In this document: positions 55,221-63,894 of the stretch, one piece after another | Layout: the number at the start of each line of letters is the position of its first letter | Position numbering within the stretch: position 1 is the stretch's first letter | Assembly (NCBI RefSeq): GCF_963666255.1 | Contig: NZ_OY762657.1 | Coordinates: 310,001 to 374,000 of the forward strand | Source: an uncultured Propionivibrio sp. | Lineage (GTDB): Bacteria > Pseudomonadota > Gammaproteobacteria > Burkholderiales > Rhodocyclaceae | Length of the DNA stretch: 64,000 nucleotides | Reading direction: 5' to 3' | Position numbers and translations under genes: made by a program | The notes under the pieces: generated by a model | Database searches by the model: none | Seen by the model: the letters and a program-made list of their open reading frames with translations, nothing else | What the model was told of the DNA's origin: nothing

Positions 55221-56314
55221 GCCGCTCCCCCGCCAGACCTCGGAATACAGACCTCGATGTGCGTGCCGCGTCCGGGTTCGCTGTCGATCGTCACCGTCCC
55301 GCGCAGCATGCTGACACGCTCACGAATGCCGACGATACCGAAGGACTGGCGTGCCTCGACGGGTTCGGGCGGCAGCCCGCGCCCGTCGTCGGCAATCGTC
55401 AGGAAGAGATCGCCGTCGCGCTCCTCGAGCGCAACCATCGCGTGGGACGCCTCGGCATGCCGAGCGATATTGGTCAGCGACTCCTGCACGATGCGGAAGA
55501 TCGCCGTCGACATCGGCTCATCGAGGCCAAAATCTTCGCGTGACAAGGACAGATCGCAGATCACCCCGAACTGCCGGGAGAAGCGCCGCGCATAGCTCGC
55601 CAATGCGGCTTCGAGGCCAAGATCGTCGAGCATGCCCGGACGCAGGTCCTCGCAGATGCGGCGCACCGAATCCACCGTCGTGTTGAGCATCGTGTCGATC
55701 GTCGCCAGGCGCTCGGCAATCATCGGATTGCGCGTGGACAAGCTGGCCGTCAGCGCGTTGAAATCGATACGCAGCGCCGTCAGGCTCTGACCCAGCTCGT
55801 CGTGCAGTTCGCGGGCGAAACGCCGCCGGTCTTCTTCGCGCACCCGCAACAGGAACTCCGACAGGCGGCGCAGATGTGCTTCGCTCGCTTCAAGCTCGCG
55901 CGTCCGCTGGACGACCCGCTGTTCGAGATGACGGCGAATACGGAAAAGATTGGCGTGGGCGCGGGCCCGGCCGAGCACTTCGTCGACGAAAAATGGCTTG
56001 CCGACATAATCGACGCCACCGGCATCGAAGGCGGCGACGCGATCGACCCGGCTATCGGAGGCGCTGACGAAGATCACCGGGATATCGCCCGTACGCGGAT
56101 CGGCCTTGAGCCGCCGGCAGACCTCGTAACCGTCCATGATCGGCATATACACATCGAGCATGATGAGGTCGGGCATTTCCTGCTCGACGAGATCCAGTGC
56201 CGCCTGACCGGACTGCGCCCATCGGACCCGGAAACCATCCTGCTCAAGGATGGCCTGCAACAGGACCAGGTTGTCGCTGTTGTCATCGACGATGAGAACG
56301 TAGGTCGATTCCAT
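55217..56314 (-). CDS. REC-HisKA_3 hybrid histidine kinase
   Basis: 365 residues from the ATG at 56314. An N-terminal receiver (about 1-125; LIMLDVYMPIMDGYE), a short coiled coil, then a NarX/DesK-type kinase: dimerisation motif RRFARELHDELGQSLTALR with the phospho-His, and HATPase region (FRIVQESLTNIARHAEASHA; IADDGRGLPPE; FGIVGIRERV). No membrane span, so it is cytoplasmic. The receiver-first order suggests that it is itself controlled by another kinase, perhaps CheA, and passes phosphate to the NarL-type partner. Confidence 0.9.
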   Translation of the reverse strand: MESTYVLIVDDNSDNLVLLQAILEQDGFRVRWAQSGQAALDLVEQEMPDLIMLDVYMPIMDGYEVCRRLKADPRTGDIPVIFVSASDSRVDRVAAFDAGGVDYVGKPFFVDEVLGRARAHANLFRIRRHLEQRVVQRTRELEASEAHLRRLSEFLLRVREEDRRRFARELHDELGQSLTALRIDFNALTASLSTRNPMIAERLATIDTMLNTTVDSVRRICEDLRPGMLDDLGLEAALASYARRFSRQFGVICDLSLSREDFGLDEPMSTAIFRIVQESLTNIARHAEASHAMVALEERDGDLFLTIADDGRGLPPEPVEARQSFGIVGIRERVSMLRGTVTIDSEPGRGTHIEVCIPRSGGGAA

Positions 56315-56442
56315 CAACCGCTCACCGTGCAGGACCAGTCGGGAGAAGGCAGGGCGGCGGGCATCGGATCATCACGGCATCATTTAATCAAAATGGTTAC
56401 TCTATGCAATGCGCGTCAGGAGTCAACTGCTTTGGCCGGCTG

Positions 56443-56486
56443 ACTACGTAGTTTCCGCAAAAAGTTGCAGAAATTACGGATGCACA
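56443..56486 (+). promoter_or_regulatory. 44-bp element shared with 62055-62098, copy 1
   Basis: It begins with the perfect palindrome ACTACGTAGT, contains CCGCAAA, and ends ACGGATGCACA. It matches 62055-62098 without gaps at 34 of 44 positions. It lies in the 295-bp gap between the divergent sensor-kinase and HPt genes, 124 bp before the HPt start. No gene is seen in the gap. Confidence 0.55.
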
Positions 56487-56609
56487 GCGGACGGCGACTC
56501 TGGGAGCATGTCAGCATGGTATCCAGACGTGCGGAAGGGTCGAGGCGCAATGCGCATGCGTACGGCGCCGTCAGAGGACCTTTTTTTGCACGCATTGCAG
56601 GAGAATGTC

Positions 56610-57029
56610 ATGAATGAACTGAAACAGGATGTCGCCGCCCGGACGCAGGAAGGTGCGGGCACGACATCGACATCGTCGGCGCTCGCGGAGTTGCGCCAGA
56701 TTCGCGTCGACGAGGCGCTTGCCCGTTTTGGCGGCGACCAGGAACGCTACATCCACTGGCTGGTCGAATTCACCGACCATGGCCCGAACGCCGCGAGGCA
56801 GATCCGGCAGTCGATCACCAGTGGCACCATCGACGCCGCAACCAAGCTTACCCATGCCCTCAAGGGCCGGACGGGCATGCTCGGCATGGGCGAATTGCAT
56901 GCCATCTGCCAGACGCTCGAACTGGCCCTGCGCAGCGGCGATCCGCCCCTGCTGTGGCTGGAGGAGCTGGAAACCGCCGTCGAGGAAATGCGCGCGCAGA
57001 TCACAACGGCATTCGGACCGGGTCGCTGA
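56610..57029 (+). CDS. Histidine phosphotransfer (HPt) protein
   Basis: 139 residues from the ATG at 56610, with AGGAG at 56599-56603. HPt four-helix bundle about 30-135; the phospho-His is about H82 in KLTHALKGRTGMLG. It can shuttle phosphate between receivers. First gene of cluster B, directly before a REC protein and near a hybrid kinase that has its own receiver, so a phosphorelay linking the NarL pair with cluster B is plausible. The partner is not proven. Confidence 0.87.
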   Translation: MNELKQDVAARTQEGAGTTSTSSALAELRQIRVDEALARFGGDQERYIHWLVEFTDHGPNAARQIRQSITSGTIDAATKLTHALKGRTGMLGMGELHAICQTLELALRSGDPPLLWLEELETAVEEMRAQITTAFGPGR

Positions 57030-57065
57030 CCCGCGCTGATCAACGCAGAATACCTTCCCAACACC

Positions 57066-58193
57066 ATGCCCACATCCTTTTCCGTATACGTCGTCGATGA
57101 TGACCCTGTCGTGCTCGATGTCATTGGCACCATCCTGAAGGACGATTGCCGCATCAGCACCTTCACCAGCGTCGAAGACTGCCAGTTGAAGCTGGCCGAC
57201 GAAAAGCCGGATCTCTTCCTGCTCGACGTCAACCTGCCGGGCCTCGACGGCTACACCTTCTGTCGCACGCTCAAGGACGAGTTCGCGACGCACCGGACAC
57301 CGGTCATCTTCGTCTCCTCGAAGGACACCATCGAGGAGCGCCTGCAGGGTTATGACGCCGGCGGCGAGGACTTCATCGTCAAGCCGTTCGCGCCCGAGGA
57401 ACTCCGGCGCAAGGTCAAGGTGGCGCAAGCCATGACCGCCAACCACAAGGCGCTCGCCGGGCAGATCGAGGAAGCCGAGATGCTGTCCTCGCTGATCATG
57501 GCCAGCATGGACGAAACGGGCATCCTGCTCCAGTTCATGAGCAAGCTCATCGGCATGGAAAGCTGCGATGAAATCGCCGTCGAACTGCTCGAACTGCTGC
57601 GCCGGTACCGCCTCGAAGGCGTTGTCCAGACCCGCTTCGACGGTGAGACGAACACGCTGAGCGCCAGCGGCAAGAATATGCCGCTCGAAGTCTCGATCAT
57701 CGAACACGTGCGCGACCAGGGGCGGATTTTCGAATTCCGCCGCCGCAGCGTGCACAACTTCGAACGCATCACCCTGATGATCAACAACCTGCCGATCGAG
57801 GACCCGGACTATTGCGGGCGTCTGCGTGACCATCTCTCGGTCGCCGCCCAGGGTGCCGATTCGCGCCTCAAGGCCATGGCGGCGGAGCAGAGCAGCCGGC
57901 GGGCGCAGGTGGCGCTGCTTGGCGCGCTCGACAGCATCGGCTCGACCCTGCGCGAGCTGCAGATGGCCGACGAAGTCAAGACAAAAGCCAGCGCGGCCCT
58001 GATCGTCGAACTGCAGAAGACGCTGATCGACTCCTTCTATCGCCTCGGCCTGACCGACAACCAGGAGAAATTCCTGCAGGAACTTGTCGGCGAGTTCATG
58101 GCGCGCATGGCCGCCCAGATCAACAGTGCGACGGAGACGCGGGAAACGCTGCAACGCCTGCTGTCAAAGCTGGGAGAGCTGCGCGGCCAGTGA
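57066..58193 (+). CDS. Response regulator with uncharacterised C-terminal region (REC-X)
   Basis: 375 residues. Receiver domain 1-120 with YVVDDDPVVLDV, D54 in FLLDVNLPGLDG, and KPFAPEELRRK. The remaining ~250 residues match no domain I recognise: a helical stretch (about 125-190), a mixed region with a GAF-like feel (ETNTLSASGKNMPLE), and a helical end (about 270-370) rich in Leu/Glu. There is no DNA-binding, GGDEF, HD-GYP or phosphatase motif. It probably receives phosphate from the adjacent HPt protein. Located 36 bp after hpt and 15 bp before cheD. Confidence 0.82.
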   Translation: MPTSFSVYVVDDDPVVLDVIGTILKDDCRISTFTSVEDCQLKLADEKPDLFLLDVNLPGLDGYTFCRTLKDEFATHRTPVIFVSSKDTIEERLQGYDAGGEDFIVKPFAPEELRRKVKVAQAMTANHKALAGQIEEAEMLSSLIMASMDETGILLQFMSKLIGMESCDEIAVELLELLRRYRLEGVVQTRFDGETNTLSASGKNMPLEVSIIEHVRDQGRIFEFRRRSVHNFERITLMINNLPIEDPDYCGRLRDHLSVAAQGADSRLKAMAAEQSSRRAQVALLGALDSIGSTLRELQMADEVKTKASAALIVELQKTLIDSFYRLGLTDNQEKFLQELVGEFMARMAAQINSATETRETLQRLLSKLGELRGQ

Positions 58194-58208
58194 CGCGTGG
58201 AGATGCTG

Positions 58209-58802
58209 ATGGACTACGCGAAAATGCCGGCCCGCGAAATCGAGCGCCTCGCACGCAACGTGCATCCGGGCGCCTGGACCATCGATTCGTCGCAGCCGTT
58301 GGCAACACTGCTCGGCTCCTGCGTCGCCGTCTGCCTGCATGATCCGCTGCTCCGGATCGGCGGCATCAACCATTTCATGCTCCCCGACCTCGTCCGCAGC
58401 AAGCACGGCGACGTCGACAGCCTGCTGGCCGGAAACTTCGCCATGGAAGCGCTGCTCAATGCCCTGCTCGGCAAGGGTGCCAAGAAGGTCCGGCTGCAGG
58501 CCAAGGCATTCGGCGGCGGCACCATCATCGACACCGACGGCGGATCGCTCAGCATCGGCATGCGCAATGCCAATTTCGCCAAGGAATGGCTGGACCGCGA
58601 AGGTATCCCGCTGACATCCTCGGATTTTCTCGGCCCGTGGTCGCGCAAGATCATTTTCCTGCCAACTTCGGGAGACGCTTTCTGCAAGCGGATGGTGACC
58701 AACATGGCGACGGCCGAGGTCATTGCCCGCGAAGAGCGGGCTTACGCGCAGACGTTGCAGCAGAAACCTGCGACCACCGACAAGAAGATAGAGCTATTCT
58801 GA
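58209..58802 (+). CDS. cheD: Chemoreceptor glutamine deamidase CheD, first copy
   Basis: 197 residues from the ATG at 58209, six bases after GGAG; a GTG at 58197 and an ATG at 58203 are weaker alternatives. CheD core with TLLGSCVAVCLHDPLLRIGG (catalytic Cys), His in INHFMLP, and the glycine-rich AFGGGTII. It deamidates receptor glutamines. The C-terminal extension ends KKIELF, the same RIELF/KIELF-type tail as the MCP-like protein at 62581. The stop overlaps the cheR start (TGATG). Confidence 0.93.
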   Translation: MDYAKMPAREIERLARNVHPGAWTIDSSQPLATLLGSCVAVCLHDPLLRIGGINHFMLPDLVRSKHGDVDSLLAGNFAMEALLNALLGKGAKKVRLQAKAFGGGTIIDTDGGSLSIGMRNANFAKEWLDREGIPLTSSDFLGPWSRKIIFLPTSGDAFCKRMVTNMATAEVIAREERAYAQTLQQKPATTDKKIELF

Positions 58803-59611
58803 TGTCAGACATTCCGATCACTGCCCAGGAATTCGCGCTGTTCCAGCGGCTCATCTACAAGATCGCCGGGATCAGCCTGAGCGATGCCAAACGCGTGCTA
58901 CTCGTCGGTCGCCTGAGTCGCCGGCTCAGGCATTACGGACTCGACACCTTCAGCCAGTACTATCGCATGCTGCAAAACGGCGACCAGCCCGAAGAGCTGC
59001 AGACCATGGTGGACCTGCTCACCACCAACGAGACCTATTTCTTCCGCGAACCCAAGCACTTCGACTTCCTGCGCAACCAGATCGTCGCACGGCGCAGCAG
59101 CCCGACAACCTTCCGGGTGTGGAGTGCCGCCAGTTCGAGCGGCGAGGAAGCCTACTCGATTGCCATGACGCTGGCCGATTCGATGCCGGGCAAGAACTGG
59201 GAAATCGTCGGCTCGGACATCAGCACGCAGGTGCTGCGCCGTGCCGCCGCCGGACATTATTCGCTGGCCCGCACCGAAGGCATCCCGAACGACTTTCTCA
59301 GGCGCTTCTGCCTGCGCGGCGTGCGCGCCAACGAAGGCACGCTGCTCATCGCCCCGGAACTTCGCCAGCGCGTCAGCTTCCACCAGATCAACCTGACGCT
59401 GCGCGTCGACGCCGACATCGGCGAGTTCGACGTCATATTCCTGCGTAATGTTATGATCTACTTCGATCCGGAAACGAAGACGCGGGTCGTGCATAACCTG
59501 CTGCCGCGACTCAAGTCGGGCGGCTACCTGTTCATCGGCCATTCCGAAACACTCAACGGCATCACCGACCGGGTGCAGAGTGTCGAGCCGACCATTTACC
59601 AGAAGCCATGA
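58802..59611 (+). CDS. cheR: Chemoreceptor methyltransferase CheR
   Basis: 269 residues. N-terminal helical domain (about 1-75; YKIAGISLSDAKRVLLVGRL), LLTTNETYFFREPKHFDFL, SAM-binding motif WSAASSSGEEAYSIAMTLAD and IFLRNVMIYFD. It methylates MCP glutamates. Only cheR in the window, so it probably serves both clusters; the DFVKF tails of the cluster A receptors would be its docking site. Overlaps cheD genes on both sides. Confidence 0.95.
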   Translation: MSDIPITAQEFALFQRLIYKIAGISLSDAKRVLLVGRLSRRLRHYGLDTFSQYYRMLQNGDQPEELQTMVDLLTTNETYFFREPKHFDFLRNQIVARRSSPTTFRVWSAASSSGEEAYSIAMTLADSMPGKNWEIVGSDISTQVLRRAAAGHYSLARTEGIPNDFLRRFCLRGVRANEGTLLIAPELRQRVSFHQINLTLRVDADIGEFDVIFLRNVMIYFDPETKTRVVHNLLPRLKSGGYLFIGHSETLNGITDRVQSVEPTIYQKP

Positions 59612-60138
59612 AGATGATTCCCAACGCCGATTTCGAGACCGTCGTCCTGCATGCCGGCGATTTCTACTTCGGCGGCGGACGCACGCGCATCTCGACCCTG
59701 CTCGGCTCCTGCGTCTCGATCAGCCTCTGGCACCCGCGCCTGCGCATCGGCGGCATGTGCCACTACATGATGGAGGCGCGGCCACGCCCGAGCGACGAAA
59801 CACTCGACGGCCGCTATGGCAGCGAAGCCTTCCTGATGTTCCTGCAGCACATCAGCCGCAGCGGCACGCAGCCCGGCGACTACCAGGCCAAGCTCTTTGG
59901 CGGCGGCAACATGTTCAATGCCGAACGTGGCCGCAATCCTGAAATCGGCGCCCGCAACATCGAATGCGGCAAGCAGTTTCTCGCCGACTACAACATCCCG
60001 CTGATCTCCTCGCATGTCGGTGGCAGCGGCCGGCGCAAACTGCATTTCGACCTGTGGACCGGCGACGTCTGGCTCGCCTTCCCGGAGGGCGAAGGCGCCC
60101 ACGTGCACTCTCACCGGGGCAAACACAACCATGGCTGA
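59608..60138 (+). CDS. cheD: Chemoreceptor glutamine deamidase CheD, second copy
   Basis: 176 residues. The same core as the first copy, [19 protein letters not shown] with the catalytic Cys, His in [10 protein letters not shown], and [14 protein letters not shown]. It lacks the IELF tail and instead ends in a His-rich stretch ([13 protein letters not shown]). It overlaps cheR by ATGA and cheB by 8 bp. The two copies flanking cheR differ in length and tail, so they may serve different receptors. Confidence 0.92.
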   Translation: MKMIPNADFETVVLHAGDFYFGGGRTRISTLLGSCVSISLWHPRLRIGGMCHYMMEARPRPSDETLDGRYGSEAFLMFLQHISRSGTQPGDYQAKLFGGGNMFNAERGRNPEIGARNIECGKQFLADYNIPLISSHVGGSGRRKLHFDLWTGDVWLAFPEGEGAHVHSHRGKHNHG

Positions 60139-61198
60139 GCGCATCAAGGTCATGATCATCGACGACTCGGCCGTCGTCCGCCAGGTCGTCACCCAGGCAC
60201 TCGCCGCCGATGCCGGCATCGAGGTCGTCGGCGCCGCCTCCGATCCGGTCTTCGCAATGAGCCGGATGCAGACCGTCTGGCCCGACGTGATCATCCTCGA
60301 CATCGAGATGCCGCGCATGGATGGCATCACCTTCCTCAAGAAGGTCATGGCCAAACGGCCGACCCCGACGATCATCTGCTCTTCGCTCGCCGAACGCGGT
60401 GCCAGCGCGACCTTCGCCGCGCTCGAAGCCGGCGCCGTCTCGGTCATCACCAAGCCGAAACTTGGTCTCAAGAGTTTCCTTGAAGACTCATCCAATGACA
60501 TCGTCCAGGCCGTACGCAGCGCCGCCCGCGCCAACCCGCGCGTGCTCGGCGCGGCACGCCGGCCGGTCGCCGCCGTCGCAAGCGAACGGCATGCGGCGCT
60601 GGAACGCACCACCGACCAGGTGATCGCCATCGGCACCTCGACCGGCGGCACCATCGCCCTCGAATCGGTGCTCACCCAGCTGCCCGCGACGACGCTCGGC
60701 ATCGTCATCGTCCAGCACATGCCGGCGATGTTCACCGCGATGTTCTCCGAACGCCTCAACGACCTCTGCCAGATCGAGGTGCGCGAAGCCTGCCACGGCG
60801 ACCGCGTCATCCCCGGCCGCGCCCTGATCGCGCCCGGCGGCAAACACATGACGCTGCGCCGCAATGGCGCCCAATATGTCGTCGACGTTGCCGACGGACC
60901 GCTCATCAACCGGCACAAACCCTCGGTCGACGTCCTCTTCCGCTCGGTCGCCAAGATCGCCGGCGCCAATGCGCTTGGCATCATCATGACCGGCATGGGC
61001 GACGACGGCGCGCGCGGCATGCGCGAAATGCATGACGCCGGCGCGCGCACCATCGCACAGGATGAGGCCAGCTGCGTCGTCTTCGGCATGCCGAAGGAAG
61101 CGATCAAGCTCAGCGCCGTCGACCAGGTCATTCCGCTCGACCAGATCCCGGCCGCGATCGTCGGCCACTCCGCCCGCCACCTCAAAGGAGACAGCTGA
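60131..61198 (+). CDS. cheB: Chemotaxis protein-glutamate methylesterase CheB (cluster B)
   Basis: 355 residues from the ATG at 60131, inside the 3' end of cheD. Receiver about 1-125 ([27 protein letters not shown]) and catalytic domain about 160-350 ([33 protein letters not shown]). Closely related to the CheB of cluster A over the full length. Its stop overlaps the HDOD gene start (TGATG). Confidence 0.95.
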   Translation: MAERIKVMIIDDSAVVRQVVTQALAADAGIEVVGAASDPVFAMSRMQTVWPDVIILDIEMPRMDGITFLKKVMAKRPTPTIICSSLAERGASATFAALEAGAVSVITKPKLGLKSFLEDSSNDIVQAVRSAARANPRVLGAARRPVAAVASERHAALERTTDQVIAIGTSTGGTIALESVLTQLPATTLGIVIVQHMPAMFTAMFSERLNDLCQIEVREACHGDRVIPGRALIAPGGKHMTLRRNGAQYVVDVADGPLINRHKPSVDVLFRSVAKIAGANALGIIMTGMGDDGARGMREMHDAGARTIAQDEASCVVFGMPKEAIKLSAVDQVIPLDQIPAAIVGHSARHLKGDS

Positions 61199-62037
61199 TG
61201 GACCCCCTGTCTGCCCTGGAAGGCATCGCGGCCGACGCGGCGCGCGGTGACATCGTCTTCCCGACCCACACCGACATCGCCCTGCGCGTGCAGCGCCGGC
61301 TCGATGACCCCGATTGCAGCAGCGAAGCGCTCGTCAAGCTGCTGGCAGCCGAACCGCTGCTCTCGGCACGCGTACTCTCGCTCGCCAACTCGACCGCCTA
61401 CAACCCGGGCGGCCGCAGCATCACCGATCTCAAGAACGCTGTCGCACGCATCGGTTACGCCGCCCTGCGCGCGCTCACCGCCTCGACTGTAGTCCGCCAG
61501 ATGCAGGGCATGTCGAACGATCCGGCACACCGCGCGATTGCCGCCCGCCTCTGGGAACACACCACGCATGTCGCGTCGCTGGCCCGTCTGCTCGCCCGCC
61601 GCGTTACCCGACAGAATCCCGACGCCGCGTTCTTTGCCGGCGTCGTGCACGAAGTCGGCAGTTTCTACCTGATCTCGCGCGCCGCCGCCTTTCCCGGACT
61701 GCTCGAGGGCGAACGCACCCTGGAAACATGGTGCGGCGACGGCGAGGCGCTGGTCGGACGCGCCGTACTTAAGGCGCTCGACGTGCCCGCCTCGGTTGCC
61801 GAGGCCATGGAGGTGCTGTGGGGCGGCTATCTCGCCATGCCACCGTCCTCGCTCGGCGACACCCTGCTCCTCGCCAACGAACTGGCGCCGGTCGAATCGC
61901 CGCTCGACGCGCTCGAGAGCATGAGCCGCAAGAATCTGCCGGTCGAGCTCGACCTCCTGATCAACGACGAAACACTGACGTCGATCCTGGCCGAGTCGGC
62001 AGACGAAGTGCAGTCGCTGCGCCAGGCGCTGGCCTGA
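61198..62037 (+). CDS. HDOD-domain signalling protein
   Basis: 279 residues; HDOD domain about 15-215 with LVKLLAAEPLLSARVLSLAN, LKNAVARIGYAALRAL and FFAGVVHEVGSFYLI. HDOD proteins lack the full HD metal site and act as regulators, often beside c-di-GMP or chemotaxis genes. Start overlaps the cheB stop. It is the last gene before the second copy of the 44-bp element. Confidence 0.88.
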   Translation: MDPLSALEGIAADAARGDIVFPTHTDIALRVQRRLDDPDCSSEALVKLLAAEPLLSARVLSLANSTAYNPGGRSITDLKNAVARIGYAALRALTASTVVRQMQGMSNDPAHRAIAARLWEHTTHVASLARLLARRVTRQNPDAAFFAGVVHEVGSFYLISRAAAFPGLLEGERTLETWCGDGEALVGRAVLKALDVPASVAEAMEVLWGGYLAMPPSSLGDTLLLANELAPVESPLDALESMSRKNLPVELDLLINDETLTSILAESADEVQSLRQALA

Positions 62038-62054
62038 CGCGGAAGACCTGCTGT

Positions 62055-62098
62055 ACTACGTAGTTCCCGCAAATTCCTGCGGTTTTCACGGATGCACA
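62055..62098 (+). promoter_or_regulatory. 44-bp element shared with 56443-56486, copy 2
   Basis: ACTACGTAGTT, CCGCAAA, TGC and ACGGATGCACA are conserved in register with copy 1; the ten differences lie in the middle. It stands 108 bp before the cheY start at 62206, 18 bp past the HDOD stop. The 168-bp gap has no gene. Confidence 0.55.
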
Positions 62099-62205
62099 AA
62101 TCGATCGGCATTTGAGAGCATTCACCAGTCATGGCAAACCCCGCAGACCGCGTGGTCTGAAACGACGAGACCGTACCACCGTCGACCACATTTAAAAGGA
62201 ACAAC

Positions 62206-62571
62206 ATGCGCACAATCATGCTGGTGGATGACTCCGCCACCATTCTGTTGAGCATTTCGAGCATTCTGAGCAAAGCTGGCTACGGTGTCGAAAAAGCGGC
62301 CAATGCCGAACTCGCGCTGCAGAAGTTCACCGCCGGCGTCAAGGTCGATCTGCTCATCACCGACCTCAACATGCCGGGAATGAACGGCATCGAACTGATC
62401 CGCGAAGTCCGCAAATTGCCGGCCTACAAATTCATGCCGATCCTCTTCCTGACGACCGAGTCGCAGCAAAGCCGCAAACTCGAAGCCAAGGAAGCCGGTG
62501 CTTCCGGCTGGATCGTCAAACCGGCCACTGCCGACGAGCTGCTCAACACCATCAAACTGGTCCTCAAATAA
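62206..62571 (+). CDS. cheY: Single-domain response regulator, CheY-like (cluster B)
   Basis: 121 residues. MLVDDSATILLSISSIL, phospho-Asp in LLITDLNMPGMNG, Thr in LFLTTESQ and Lys in WIVKPATADELL. Preceded by AAAAGGAACAAC. With the downstream MCP-like and STAS genes it repeats the triad of cluster A (CheY, MCP-like, STAS), though the relative order differs: here CheY comes first. Confidence 0.93.
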   Translation: MRTIMLVDDSATILLSISSILSKAGYGVEKAANAELALQKFTAGVKVDLLITDLNMPGMNGIELIREVRKLPAYKFMPILFLTTESQQSRKLEAKEAGASGWIVKPATADELLNTIKLVLK

Positions 62572-62580
62572 GGATCTGAC

Positions 62581-63882
62581 ATGACGCCGTTGGCGAATTC
62601 GCCACGCCGGCAAATCGGCCGCCGCGCGCTGGCGGTACAGGTCTCGGCCGCGATCCTGGTCGCGGTGCTGGTCTATGTGCAGCATCCCTGGTACCACACG
62701 ACGCTGGCGCCGACGCTCGGCCTCGATGCGCGCATCATCGACACGCTCGGCACCTTCGGTATCCTGCTTTTCTTCATCGCGTTCCAGCGCGTCATCTCGA
62801 CGCTGTATTTCCGCGACGCCTACTTCGGCCTGCGCGAAGTCATCGAAGACCCGCGGCCGCGCTGCAACACCGACCGCCTGTGCGACCGCATGATCATCCC
62901 TGAGCTGCGCCAGATCGCCCCGGTCAATCAGCTGCTGGTCGAGCAATTGCACGACGTCGTTGCCCAGACCGAGAAGGCGGCTTTCGACATCGCCGAACGC
63001 CTGCATGCCGTTGACAATGTCATCAACGACCTGCAGCAGGTCGTCACCGCCGCCAGCGTCGAAACGATCGGCATCGCCCAGAGTTCTGAAAGCCGGTCGA
63101 CGCAGAACCAGCTCCTGATCGAACGCCTGAAGACCTTCATTCATCAGCGTCTTGACGATACGCAGCGCGAGGCGGCTGAGAGCAAGGAGGTCATCGACCG
63201 GACCGAATCGCTGATGAAACTCGCCGAGCTTGTCGGCGCCATCTCGGCACAGACCAAGCTGCTCGCGCTCAACGCCGCCATCGAGGCCGCACGCGCCGGC
63301 GAAACCGGACGCGGCTTCGCCGTCGTCGCCGACGAGGTCCGCAAGCTGTCGGAAAGCACCGATGCCGCCGTCGACAAGATCAGCGCCGGCATCGGCGCCG
63401 TCTCGGCGATCATCGAAAGCCAGCACCGGAAAAAACTCGACCACCAGCGCATCGACGAGGAGCAGAAGGCGCTCGAGGCCTTCGCGTCGCAACTCGAATC
63501 GCTCGACCAGAGCTATCGGCAGATGGTCGACAAGGAACACGACGTCATCGCCCGCATCGGCGAAAGCAGCGAGGAACTCGCTCAGATGTTCGTCGGCGCG
63601 CTGGCCAGCGTGCAATTCCAGGACGTCACCCGGCAACAGATCGAGCACGTGATCGACGGGCTCAAGGCCGTCGGCACCCATACCGTTGCCGTCGCCGACG
63701 CCTGCGCCCCCGGCGCCTGCGACAACCCGCCGGAAGGGCTGCCGACACTGAAGGAACGGATGGACACGCTGTATGCGAGCTACGTCATGGAGAACCAGCG
63801 CGACATCCATGACCGGGCGCTCGGCCGCACCACGCCGGAACGTCCGGCCGCCGGGACGAAAAACCGGATCGAGTTGTTCTAG
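62581..63882 (+). CDS. Membrane MCP-like protein with CheZ-like FQDxxxQ motif (cluster B)
   Basis: 433 residues. Two membrane spans (about 17-34 and 53-72) with a short loop, no sensor domain and no HAMP. Coiled coil, then the receptor tip ([20 protein letters not shown], about 222-241; [12 protein letters not shown]). Residues 343-357 read [15 protein letters not shown], with D348 and Q352 spaced as in the CheZ active site. The C-terminus NRIELF matches the CheD tail. It resembles the protein at 52819 over its cytoplasmic part. Likely a signalling or phosphatase component rather than a classical receptor. Confidence 0.85.
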   Translation: MTPLANSPRRQIGRRALAVQVSAAILVAVLVYVQHPWYHTTLAPTLGLDARIIDTLGTFGILLFFIAFQRVISTLYFRDAYFGLREVIEDPRPRCNTDRLCDRMIIPELRQIAPVNQLLVEQLHDVVAQTEKAAFDIAERLHAVDNVINDLQQVVTAASVETIGIAQSSESRSTQNQLLIERLKTFIHQRLDDTQREAAESKEVIDRTESLMKLAELVGAISAQTKLLALNAAIEAARAGETGRGFAVVADEVRKLSESTDAAVDKISAGIGAVSAIIESQHRKKLDHQRIDEEQKALEAFASQLESLDQSYRQMVDKEHDVIARIGESSEELAQMFVGALASVQFQDVTRQQIEHVIDGLKAVGTHTVAVADACAPGACDNPPEGLPTLKERMDTLYASYVMENQRDIHDRALGRTTPERPAAGTKNRIELF

Positions 63883-63894
63883 GAGAAAAGCGCC

